A stretch of DNA of 57,000 nucleotides from Pirellula staleyi DSM 6068 (GTDB lineage Bacteria > Planctomycetota > Planctomycetia > Pirellulales > Pirellulaceae). Positions 46,857 through 54,889 of the stretch are shown here, in pieces. Each line of letters opens with the position of its first letter. Position 1 is the first letter of the stretch. The position numbers and the translations under genes are program-made. The DNA is taken from contig CAMBSL010000002.1 in NCBI GenBank assembly GCA_945870455.1, forward strand, positions 1 through 57,000. The letters are read 5' to 3'. The notes under the pieces were generated by a model, which was given only the letters and a program-made list of their open reading frames with translations, was not told where the DNA came from and searched no databases.

Positions 46857-47006
46857 GCTAAGCACATCCGCAACTGTTTTTCAACCCAATTAGCCGTTGG
46901 GCGATAGCCCCGGTTTCCCAATTGCTCGACATTCGTCGAGAACCGGGGCTATCGCCCTTCGGCTATCAGTTTGTTTCACTCGAAGACTCAACCCGATGTG
47001 CTTAGC
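46857..47006 (-). repeat. MITE-like palindromic element, copy 3 (inverted)
   Basis: 150 bp in opposite orientation to copies 1 and 2. The best-preserved ends: left gctaagcacatc and right gatgtgcttagc are perfect 12-bp inverted repeats. The internal hairpin gggcgatagccccgg / ccggggctatcgccc is complete. It starts 1 bp after the nadE stop and lies 81 bp upstream of a solitary DUF1501 gene. Confidence 0.9.
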
Positions 47007-47087
47007 TTCGTGGAGTTGCAATGAGACAGGCCTCGTTGGTATACTTGGGTTCCCGCCGTTTCCCTACTCACCTGATGGTATTTCAAA

Positions 47088-48470
47088 ATGAATCAGCCGC
47101 TCTATCGACTCGACCGCCGTGGGTTCCTAAGAATGGGTGCGGCTGGCGTCGTTGGAGCGACCGTCCCGTCCAACGCCTATTCGGACGACGACACTTCCAA
47201 CTTGCGATTGGGAAAGGGAGCTGCCAAGTCTGTTCTGATCGTGATGCTAAGTGGTGGCCCAAGCCAGCTCGATACACTGGATCCAAAGCCGGAGTCACCC
47301 ACGGAAGTTCGCGGCGAGTTTTCCCCAATTTCCACTTCGATCCCGGGTGTAGTCGTATGCGAGCATCTACCTAAACTTGCTCGCAAACTGGACCGATGGG
47401 CTTTGATTCGTACATTGGCACATCGTGAACACAATCATTTGCTTGCGACCCACGTTGCGCTGACGGGTCGTCCGACGCCTTTGCCACGAGGTGGTTCGGA
47501 TTTAGATCGAGTCGAGTCTCGCAATGACTTTCCCAATTTCGCATCTGCTCTTGGATACATTAGACCTCGCAACGATGGAATTCCAAACGGAGTGTCTCTG
47601 CCGAATTATCTGATCGAAGGCCCATTGACATGGCCTGGACAGCATGCGGGATTTCTAGGCCCTAGTTACGACCCTTGGCAAATCCAGGGCGATCCTAACG
47701 ACCCGAACTTTCGCATGCAAGCGCTCAGTATGCGCGAAGGAATGTCGCTCTCGCGTATGCAAACGCGTCATGAACTTTTGGAACAATTGGGGCGAGGGCA
47801 CACCAGCCTCGCTGGGGGCGATGCGGACGCCTTTCGAGAACAGCAGCAAATTGCTTTCAATTTGCTTTCTTCCAATAAAATGGCGGATGCATTCGAACTG
47901 AGCCGTGAAGATGCATCCGTTCGGGATCGGTATGGCCGTAACACTTTTGGGCAGTCACTGCTCCTATCTCGGCGGCTTATTGAAGTTGGGGTTCCAATCG
48001 TGCAAGCAACGATGGGAATTGTCCAAACGTGGGACACTCACGTCGACAATTGGGGAAAGCTCAAGAATCAATTACTGCCGCAGTTGGATCAAGGCTTAGA
48101 GGCGCTCGGTGACGATCTCGCAGCCAGTGGGCTGTTCGAACAAACCATGGTGATCGTCATGGGAGAATTCGGACGCACTCCCAAAGTATCGACACTTCCA
48201 GGCCAAACGATACCTGGCCGAGACCATTGGGCTCATACCTATTCGGGCTTAATCGGAGGGGCAGGAGTTATGGGGGGACAAGTGATCGGACAGACCGATT
48301 CTCAAGCCGCTTATCCGATTACGCGATCATGGACGCCGGCCGATGTATGTAGCACCTTGTTTAACGCCTTGGGTGTCAAGCAAGATGCAACGATCACGGA
48401 CCCACTCACACGTCCGCATCATTTGCTCAACGGCACCGTGATTTCACCGCTGTACACTGGCCGCGCTTGA
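47088..48470 (+). CDS. DUF1501 domain protein, solitary
   Basis: 460 residues. Tat signal LDRRGFLRMGAAGVVGA, then SVLIVMLSGGPSQLDTLDPK, VVCEHLPKLARKL, the blocks RNTFGQSLLLSRRLIEVGV, VIVMGEFGRTPKV and GRDHWAHTYSG. No DUF1549/DUF1553 partner adjacent. Closest in layout to the other solitary copy at 5224-6678, and like it lies just downstream of a MITE-like element. Its last codons and stop (ggc cgc gct tga) are the first unit of a 17-bp tandem repeat. Confidence 0.92.
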   Translation: MNQPLYRLDRRGFLRMGAAGVVGATVPSNAYSDDDTSNLRLGKGAAKSVLIVMLSGGPSQLDTLDPKPESPTEVRGEFSPISTSIPGVVVCEHLPKLARKLDRWALIRTLAHREHNHLLATHVALTGRPTPLPRGGSDLDRVESRNDFPNFASALGYIRPRNDGIPNGVSLPNYLIEGPLTWPGQHAGFLGPSYDPWQIQGDPNDPNFRMQALSMREGMSLSRMQTRHELLEQLGRGHTSLAGGDADAFREQQQIAFNLLSSNKMADAFELSREDASVRDRYGRNTFGQSLLLSRRLIEVGVPIVQATMGIVQTWDTHVDNWGKLKNQLLPQLDQGLEALGDDLAASGLFEQTMVIVMGEFGRTPKVSTLPGQTIPGRDHWAHTYSGLIGGAGVMGGQVIGQTDSQAAYPITRSWTPADVCSTLFNALGVKQDATITDPLTRPHHLLNGTVISPLYTGRA

Positions 48471-48526
48471 TCGTTGGCCGCGCTTGATCGTTGGCCGAAG
48501 TTGGTCGTTGGCCGAAGTTGATCGTT
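48459..48526 (+). repeat. 17-bp tandem repeat spanning a stop codon
   Basis: Four units of 17 bp with the pattern ggccgcgcttgatcgtt; units 3 and 4 read ggccgaagttg. The first unit contains the end and stop codon of the DUF1501 gene. 17 is not a multiple of three, so the repeats downstream are out of frame with each other. Confidence 0.92.
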
Positions 48527-48979
48527 CGAGCGTACAAGTTAGGAGAGCCGCACGCCCACATCTTTTGATCTTGCTCCCCTCGCCCCGTACTCGGGGAGAG
48601 GGGCTGGGGGTGAGGGGATTACACTGTGTTTTGATTGGTTTTTTGATCGTGAATTCCGTGTCTATTTGCGTTTACTAAGCGCAAACAAATAACTGAACCG
48701 GAGGCTACCAAGTTAGGGCTCTACCCCTCACCCCCCGACCCGCTCGGCCCCGAGGCGGCAACGCTGTGAAGCATTTTTTCCTGCGGTTCGCTACCACTGG
48801 CTTTATGCCAGTGGGGCGATAATTGGTGGCTACTAGCCGCAGAGACGGGCCATGGCTCTCCACCGGTTTCATACCGGTGGAGAGCGCGAGCCGAGGGCTT
48901 TTGCCTGTAGCTACCAATTGTTGCCTCCGTCGGGACAAGCCCGAACGGAAGGCTTAAATTCAAATAGCGTTCCATTTCA
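48527..48979 (+). repeat. Hairpin-rich repeat region at the left edge of the defence island
   Basis: About 450 bp without a convincing gene. It holds a REP-like stem (ctcgccccgtactcgggga, about 48575-48595) followed by gggggtgagggg; an inverted counterpart near 48719 (cccctcacccccc); hairpin ccactggctttatgccagtgg (about 48797-48817); hairpin ctctccaccggt / accggtggagag with a 5-nt loop (about 48855-48883); and a longer pairing aattggtggctac / gtagctaccaatt enclosing the latter. These are typical dispersed non-coding repeats, here bordering truncated genes. Confidence 0.75.
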
Positions 48980-49939
48980 TTGACGAAAATGCTTCAAAGC
49001 AGTTTCCGAAGCGGGGAGAGGGGGAGAAAACGCGCTGGGATCACGCAAATCCCTTGGGATTTCGAGTCTGGCGTACTGCGAAATGCGGGTAAAGATGAGG
49101 CGAGACGCCTCGGCCCAGCTTTTCGCCCGGGGGGCCATCTCTGGGGGCGATTTTGGCTCTGTGGGGTTTTATTCTTGAGCGGCATTGTTGAAGCTGCGGA
49201 CCATCCTGCATTTCAACCGATTAAAGAACTCTTTGGCTCGAAAGTGCGCAAAGCACTAGTTGATGGTGAAGTAATGACCGTCGGCGAGTTCTTAACGCAT
49301 GTCCGCCGAATGGTCGTTGATTATGTCGTTGGTCAAGTGCTGACAGGTTCCAAAGAAAAAGAGTTGGTTTCCGCCGATCGTTTGGACGAAGTAACTGCAT
49401 ACTATCTACTCCACCGATACGATTTTCAAATGGAAGAAGCACCAATTGGTGCTTGTATCCTTTATGCGACGGCATGTGGACTTAGTGATACTGAGTTGGA
49501 ACGAACTTGGGATATCTTAGTGCGCGGTAATGCTTCATCGGATGAAGATGAAGTTGAAGAAATCGCTCAAGACGACGCGGATGCGGATGCCGAATCGTCG
49601 GGAACCGGAAGCAAGGTGAAGTTGAAAGCCTGGGATCGCCGGACGCATCGGAGTATGGGGTTCGAAGCACCCGAAGGGCGTCCAGTGCCGCTCATCGATC
49701 GTATTCACCGCGTTATGCATCTGTGGAAAAGCGGTGATGTACAAAAGGTCGACGAGTATCTGGATGAACACGGTTTGCGGCGCAATGAGTTGTTCAAACG
49801 CGTGGTCCAGTCGTTGATTGAGTTGTCTTCGAATGGAGAACGCTCGTTGCTGGAAAGCATCAGCAACCACATCGGAGCCAAAGGCGCGATTGCTGATCGC
49901 GGTCCACTCCTCGCTTTTGATTTCGAGGAGGATGAGTGA
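48980..49939 (+). pseudogene. C-terminal remnant of an anti-phage-associated DUF1156 DNA methylase
   Basis: Open frame of 319 residues, of which about 245 (from roughly 49200 on) match my memory of the C-terminal end of anti-phage-associated DUF1156 proteins: RLDEVTAYYLLHRYDFQMEE, APIGACILYATACGLSD and later PLIDRIHRVMHLWKSGDV. Full-length members are around 900-1000 residues with an N-terminal methylase; that part is missing, and the first ~70 codons read through repeat-like DNA (including a gggagaggggg REP piece). No methylase motif (N/D-P-P-Y) is present. So this is a truncated remnant, though the frame stays open and ends 1 bp before yhcG. Confidence 0.65.
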
Positions 49940-49940
49940 T

Positions 49941-51266
49941 ATGGCTAAACGATCGTTTAAGAAAGAGATTGCGACAAATGACAAGTACGGATCATTTCTG
50001 AATACCGTAACGGCATTGCTTGAGCAATCGCGATGTTCGACGGCTCGCGTCGTCAATCAAGTGCTTGTTGCAACTTACTGGCAAGTTGGCCATTACATTG
50101 TCGAGAATGAACAAGGCGGTTCTCATCGAGCAGAGTACGGAACAGAGCTGCTAACTCGGCTTTCAAAGGATTTGACGAAGCAGTTTGGAAGGGGTTTTTC
50201 TCGCGCCAGTCTCCAAAACATGCGGTCGTTCTATTTGGCTTGGGAGATTTGCCAGACACTGTCTGGCAAATTCGAAGCCCGAGTAAGACTTCCGCAAGAG
50301 TTGACCAAAAAGTGCGAGAAATTGCAGAAGCCGTCCGCAATTTTAGAGATTCGCTCAACGGTGTCTGGTGAATTGGGGACGCAGCTAGCGGGGCAGAAAG
50401 TCCAGACATGGTCTGGAATATCTGAGATTTGGCAGACAGTGTCTGCCAATTCCGAGATTTCGCCGACACTGTCGGCCAAATTTGATTCCTCGCTCCTGAC
50501 CGCCTTTCCGCTGTCCTGGTCCCAATACGTTCGGTTGATGTCGGTTGAAAAGCCACACGCCCGAGCATTCTACGAGTCTGAAGCCATACGTGGCGGATGG
50601 TCGGTACGACAACTGGACCGACAAATCGGCACTCAGTTTTTCGAACGAACATCGTCGTCGAAACAACAAGCCGCTATGTTGACGCGGGGACAGAAGCCCA
50701 AGCCTGAAGACGTGATACTCCCGGATGACGAGATTCGCGATCCGTACTTGCTGGAATTCCTAAATCTCAAGGACGAATACAGCGAGAGCGAACTAGAGGA
50801 CGCGCTCGTTAAGCATCTCGAAACGTTCATGCTTGAACTGGGCGCGGGGTTCACGTTTGTCGCTCGGCAGAAACGCATTCGCATTGGAACCGAATGGTAC
50901 CGCATCGACTTGCTGCTTTATCATCGCAGGCTTAGATGCTTGGTTGTGCTTGATTTAAAGATCGGCAAATACACTCATGCCGATGCGGGGCAAATGAGTC
51001 TGTATTTGACCTATGCCCGCGAGCATTTAATGGAGCCAAGTGAAAACGAACCCGTGGGAATCATTCTGTGCAGTGACAAAGATGACGCTGTGGTCCACTA
51101 CTCGATGGGCAGCATCAACGCTCGCGTGTTCGCGTCCAAGTACATGACAGAACTACCTGACGTGGAAACACTTCAGCGCGAGATCGAGGAGACCAAGCTT
51201 GCGCTCGTTCACCGTCAAACCACCAACGAACCAAAACCAACGATATCAACGAAGAGAAAGAAATAA
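49941..51266 (+). CDS. YhcG/DUF1016 PD-(D/E)XK nuclease
   Basis: 441 residues. N-terminal DUF1016 domain (VNQVLVATYWQVGHYIVENE, GRGFSRASLQNMRSFYLAW, LSWSQYVRLM, GGWSVRQLDRQIGTQFFER) and C-terminal nuclease with YRIDLLLYHRRLRCLVVLDL then K, giving the D...D-x-K metal/catalytic pattern. Family members are found in defence and mobile regions; substrate not established. Between the domain's two halves, residues ~102-183 are a low-complexity insert of 10-residue repeats (QTLSGKFEAR, QTWSGISEIW, QTVSANSEIS) encoded by palindromic DNA. ATG at 49941, 1 bp after the preceding stop; the DUF499 gene starts 6 bp after its stop. Apparently the only intact gene of the island core. Confidence 0.92.
   Translation: MAKRSFKKEIATNDKYGSFLNTVTALLEQSRCSTARVVNQVLVATYWQVGHYIVENEQGGSHRAEYGTELLTRLSKDLTKQFGRGFSRASLQNMRSFYLAWEICQTLSGKFEARVRLPQELTKKCEKLQKPSAILEIRSTVSGELGTQLAGQKVQTWSGISEIWQTVSANSEISPTLSAKFDSSLLTAFPLSWSQYVRLMSVEKPHARAFYESEAIRGGWSVRQLDRQIGTQFFERTSSSKQQAAMLTRGQKPKPEDVILPDDEIRDPYLLEFLNLKDEYSESELEDALVKHLETFMLELGAGFTFVARQKRIRIGTEWYRIDLLLYHRRLRCLVVLDLKIGKYTHADAGQMSLYLTYAREHLMEPSENEPVGIILCSDKDDAVVHYSMGSINARVFASKYMTELPDVETLQREIEETKLALVHRQTTNEPKPTISTKRKK
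50247..50476 (+). repeat. Palindromic array inside the yhcG coding sequence
   Basis: Four palindromes of the form CCAGACA-N-TGTCTGG: 50247-50271 (12-nt arms, 1-nt centre), 50401-50417 (7-nt arms), 50429-50449 (10-nt arms) and 50462-50476 (7-nt arms). The centres of the last three are exactly 30 nt apart. Each is followed by a related sequence such as aattccgagattt. All are in frame, giving xTxSxxxExx peptide repeats. Confidence 0.88.
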
Positions 51267-51272
51267 CGAACA

Positions 51273-53650
51273 ATGGCAAAGCAACCTTGGAAAGCCTGGC
51301 ACGAAGTAGTCAAAATCCGCAAGGATTTAGAGAAGGGTGACTTGCCGCTGCACTTGTTCGCAGCGGACCTGTACGAAGTAATGATGCAGAACGGGAAGCG
51401 TCCCATCTACGAGAACGCCGACGAATTTTTTGCACTTACCTACCCTACGCATAACCTGCGTGGACTTGTGCGCGATGTCGTCCTCCGGCTAGCAGGCAAA
51501 AACGATAAGGCGGTACGGCAGCTTGAATTAAACTATGGCAGAGGTAAGACGCATACGTTGATCACGATGCGGCACTTGGTCCACGACCCGGCCAAATTAC
51601 CCGCTGTACCCGCCGTCGCAGAATTTGTTGGACACATTGGGCAAGACCCACCCAAGACCCGCGTGGCGGCACTTTGTTTCGACAAGGTCGACGTAGAAAC
51701 CGGCTGCGATGTACGTTCCCCAGATGGCTCGGTGAGGCGACTGCGAGAACCATGGAGCCTGCTGGCTTACCAAATCGCTGGTGACGAAGGCTTAAAGCTA
51801 CTTCACGCACAGAAGAAAGCTGAAGAACGCAATACGCCACCGGCAGAGAACGTTCTTTCCGATTTGCTTTCTCTACCGCTCAAGGACGGCATGGGAACGC
51901 TTATTCTACTGGACGAAGTGCTGCTCTACGCTAAAGTTCGGGTGCATTCAGAGCCCGGTTGGCTCGAGATGTTGACGGCGTTTTTCCAATACCTTACTCA
52001 GGCGGCGGCCAAGGTTGAGCGATGTTGTATCGTTGCTTCACTGTTGTCGAGCGAACCCAAAGACCAAGCCGATAAGTTAGGCAAAAACATCGTTTCAGCA
52101 CTGAACGATATTTTCCAACGGCAGCGTGAAGAAGCGGTGCAACCGGTTGAAAAAGACGATGTGGCTGAGGTCCTCAGGCGACGTCTGTTTGATCCCGATT
52201 CCATTCAGCACAAGGGTACTTGGCCAACACACATTATCGCCGCGCTTAAGGGTATCAACGCACTTGACGAACAGACAGCCAAGAAAGGGGCAGCGGCTGA
52301 GGAGCGTTATCAGAAGAGTTATCCGTTTCATCCTGAGTTGACCGAAGTGTTTTACTCTAAGTGGTCATCGGGGATCGAACGATTTCAGAAGACGCGTGGT
52401 GTGTTGCGCACGTTTGCGTTGGCGCTACGCGAATCAGTGAAATGGGACGAAAGCCCGCTTGTTGGGCCAGCTGTCTTCCTAAGTGCGCCCAAATCACAAG
52501 GCTTATCACAGCCGACGCGTTGTTACCAGATGGCCCGTACAACCTGTGGCAAGATGGGGACAAGAGCCGACGCGTGAAAGACTTGGCTGGAGCATTTGCT
52601 CAACTTCCACATCTTCCCAAGATGCTCAAATCATCGGCCATCATCGAGACGCTGGTCGAAGGGTGTTTGCAGGGGTCGTTCGTTTTGAAAGTAACGCGGC
52701 CAGATCGTTCGTTTCGGACTTGGTGGCGGGATCGACCGGATGAAGCGGCTCTTGCTGACCCATCGCTTGAGCTCGTTTTACCAGAGCATGCCGAGCTTGC
52801 CGACGTACTACCGAGATTGCTTTCATCGGGGATACTCCCAGGGCTTTGGGCCGGTGAAGAAATCACGGCTCAGAGCGTACTCGACTACTTCAGCGGCAAA
52901 CATAACGTTGAGGTAAATCGTGGCAGTTATAAAGATTCAGTCCACGTTCCGAAAGCAACTCAAGAAGCAATTGAGCTTGCAATCCGGAATGCTGTCGCTG
53001 CTGGCCACGTATGGTTGCTTTCTGGGTCATCGAGCTTGTGGTCAGAGGATGTGCCACAAGGAATCCTAACGCCCGCAGCAAAGTTACGAGTACCTCCAGA
53101 CAGTGTTGCCCCAGCGGCTCTATTACCGGCAACCTTGCCAAGTGCATGGAAGAACGACACGACGAACGCTGTAGCGATCACTACAGCGTTGTCGCATCAA
53201 AGTGGACTTACTTTGCCATGGAAGAATGTCGCATCAGCGATTAGCGTGGCGATCACGGGTCGCTTTCTCTCGTTGGCTGACGATTCAGCCGAATGGCCAT
53301 GCGACTTTGCTATGGCATCAAAAGCCAAGTTCACCGCCGTCAGCAGTTCCAGTGGCAGCGGTACCGGAGGCGTTCCGAGCGGTGGTTACCAAGCACCGTC
53401 CGGCCTTGGGTTAGGAAGCGTGAGTGAAAAGCGTGGAGTAAGAGCTTTTTCGCAACTTGAAGCGTTTGAGTTGCAAGAGCTAGGCGAAGCAGTTGCCACA
53501 TTGCTGGAAATCAAAAACAAATGTGATGCTCCGTTGACCTTTAGCATTCAGATCGACTTCGGCGATGCTCATCACAAGCCATCGCCTAAGATTGTGACGG
53601 CGATGAACGCAGAACTTGCCAAGATTCGTGACGAATTGAAGTTAACATAA
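51273..53650 (+). pseudogene. Anti-phage-associated DUF499 ATPase gene with internal deletion
   Basis: The first ~405 codons (51273 to ~52495) match the N-terminal half of anti-phage-associated DUF499 proteins: LELNYGRGKTHTLITM (P-loop; G-R-G where I expect G-G-G), FDKVDVETGCDVRSPDG, GTLILLDEVLLYA (Walker B), DVAEVLRRRLFDPDSI, FALALRESVKWDESPLVG. After SAPKSQGL the frame soon ends (52577), while another frame from ~52497 continues with the family's C-terminal part: ITADALLPDGPYNLWQDG, LAGAFAQLPHLPKML, VTRPDRSFRTWWRDRPDEAA, to 53650. From memory, ~400-450 residues are missing between them, so a deletion with frameshift joins the two parts. The gene is probably non-functional, though a short N-terminal protein could still be made. 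Confidence 0.82.
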
Positions 53651-53707
53651 ACGTGTCATTTGATTGATTACTAGTTTCAAGTCTCGATTGATTTAAGGGA
53701 GTGCAGT

Positions 53708-54022
53708 ATGACAAACGTTGCCCAAGATGTTCTCTGGCCAACCGATTCAAACGTGTTGATCCGCGTGGGAATGCTCTACGTTGGACAGGGCGATGCATCC
53801 GTCGTCTTGGTCAAGGATGGCTCAACCTACAAGACAATTTTAATTGACATCAATCGCGACGCCGAAGGGTGCAATGGAATCAACGTACCGAAGCTCATGA
53901 AGGATCTGTTAACGGATCAGGACGGTCGACTGGATTTGTTCGTGAACACACACCCGCACAACGATCACCTGGATGATATCACAGAGTTAAGCGATGGATT
54001 CATCGCGACCGTCATCGCTTAA
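53708..54022 (+). pseudogene. Truncated metallo-beta-lactamase-fold protein
   Basis: 104 residues. Begins like ComEC/Rec2-type MBL proteins (MLYVGQGDASVVLV) and reaches the zinc motif HPHNDH (His82, His84, Asp86, His87 pattern HxHxDH) followed by LDDITELSD, where the family normally continues for 200 or more residues. Here it ends eight residues later, at a junction with group II intron 3' sequence. ATG start with GGGAG upstream. Probably the 5' fragment of a gene once cut by the intron or by the deletion that removed most of the intron. Confidence 0.75.
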
Positions 54023-54027
54023 CGGAG

Positions 54028-54094
54028 GAGCCGTATGAGGTAATGCTTCACGTACGGATCTGTGCGGGGGATGGCCAGTAATGGCCATTCCTAC
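54028..54094 (+). mobile_element. Group II intron remnant: domains V and VI
   Basis: 54028-54060 folds as a group II intron domain V: gagccgt pairs with acggatc, an internal two-nt bulge region follows, and tgagg pairs with cttca around a taatg loop; the catalytic AGC triad is present. After a short joining segment (tgtgcggg), 54069-54094 folds as domain VI: ggatggcc with ggccattcc, with an unpaired-position A 8 nt from the expected 3' end ctac. No intron-encoded reverse transcriptase and no 5' end (gtgyg) lie nearby, so only the 3' tail remains. Confidence 0.8.
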
Positions 54095-54206
54095 CGCGAC
54101 CTCATTGTTTTGGTCCAACAGACTGTACCGCGGCTGAACGCGATTGGGGAAGCGGTTTAGTTCAATGGCAAAATTCAGCGAGTGCGAGCAGTTCACTCAA
54201 CGCAAG

Positions 54207-54614
54207 TCAAAGCGGCCGATCAAGCACGATCACCAAATGTGCGCGAATCCAGTCCGCCATTTGGTCAATATCGAACTGGCCATTGGCCAGCGTCATCATC
54301 GCCTCGTGTTTCGCATCCTGCGATGCGACCAAGTTGTAACCGTTGAGCAACAGAAATGTTCGACAAACGACCAGTGCAGTTCGTTTGTTTCCATCGAGAA
54401 AAACTTGATTGCACGCGATGGCGAACGCATATTGCGCCGCCATCGCAGCAATGTCTGGCGTCGGGTTTCCATACGCAAACAGGTTCTGCGGGCTAGCAAT
54501 TGCCGATTCAAGTCCGTTGCGATCCCGCAGGCCGTCTAAACCTCCATGCTCGGCCAGTTGAGCAGCATGGATCGCCAGAACGACGTCTAGTCTGATCCAC
54601 TTCGGTTCGATCAC
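54207..54614 (-). CDS. Doc/death-on-curing-like toxin with altered Fic motif
   Basis: 135 residues, Fic/Doc family toxin (Doc phosphorylates EF-Tu; other Fic proteins transfer AMP). WIRLDVVLAIHAAQLAEHGG and GLDGLRDRNGLESAIASPQN are typical of the chromosomal death-on-curing type. The catalytic motif reads NQVFLDGNKRTA (residues 69-80), where the family has H-P-F-x-D-G-N-K-R; the active-site histidine is Gln70 (codon caa). Such a change should strongly reduce catalysis. Its start overlaps the antitoxin stop by 4 bp (ATGA). Confidence 0.88.
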   Translation of the reverse strand: MIEPKWIRLDVVLAIHAAQLAEHGGLDGLRDRNGLESAIASPQNLFAYGNPTPDIAAMAAQYAFAIACNQVFLDGNKRTALVVCRTFLLLNGYNLVASQDAKHEAMMTLANGQFDIDQMADWIRAHLVIVLDRPL

Positions 54615-54835
54615 TTGGAGAGAGCCCGGAGGGCATCACGATCTTCACGCATCACCATTTTGGCGATTTCCATTTGCTGCTGGAATTCAGGATCGTAGGG
54701 AGTCAACCGAATGCCATCGACCGTTTCTTGGACAAAGAGGATGTCGCCCTTGGCCACTCGCAACCTCGCAATCATTTCCTTCGGAAGAACCACCCCCAAG
54801 GAATTGCCGATACTTCGGATCTTGATCGTAGTCAT
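54611..54835 (-). CDS. AbrB/MazE-like antitoxin
   Basis: 74 residues: SpoVT/AbrB swapped-hairpin DNA-binding fold (TTIKIRSIGNSLGVVLPKEM, LRVAKGDILFV) in the first ~45 residues, then a flexible C-terminal tail that would bind the toxin. The gene precedes the Doc-like toxin and overlaps it by 4 bp, the usual toxin-antitoxin layout. ATG start with gggggt upstream. Probably represses its own promoter through the palindrome at 54878-54889. Confidence 0.9.
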   Translation of the reverse strand: MTTIKIRSIGNSLGVVLPKEMIARLRVAKGDILFVQETVDGIRLTPYDPEFQQQMEIAKMVMREDRDALRALSK

Positions 54836-54877
54836 TGTGTTACCCCCGTGTTACCACCAAAGTTCTAACGTATGTTG

Positions 54878-54889
54878 ACACTATAGTGT
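54878..54889. promoter_or_regulatory. Palindrome upstream of the toxin-antitoxin operon
   Basis: acactatagtgt is a perfect 12-bp palindrome 43 bp upstream of the antitoxin start, a plausible AbrB-type operator. It includes tatagt, which could serve as a -10 element on the minus strand; a matching -35 is not clear. Confidence 0.5.

Noticed and set aside
46897-47091. Plus-strand open frame of 64 codons over MITE copy 3
   Set aside because: Repeat-derived, with the same residue pattern as the frame in copy 2; runs into the leader of the DUF1501 gene.
49818-49940. Longer start for yhcG at 49818
   Set aside because: The 41 extra codons overlap the DUF1156 remnant in another frame and do not fit the family; the ATG at 49941 begins the conserved region.
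50247-50476. Regularly spaced palindromes looked like a short CRISPR array
   Set aside because: They are in frame inside yhcG, the spacing sequence is itself repeated, and there are no cas genes or unique spacers.
52361-52495. Separate gene beginning at 52361
   Set aside because: The first ~45 codons overlap the DUF499 N-terminal frame and are nonsense; only the part after ~52497 is family sequence, as the C-terminal piece of the broken gene.
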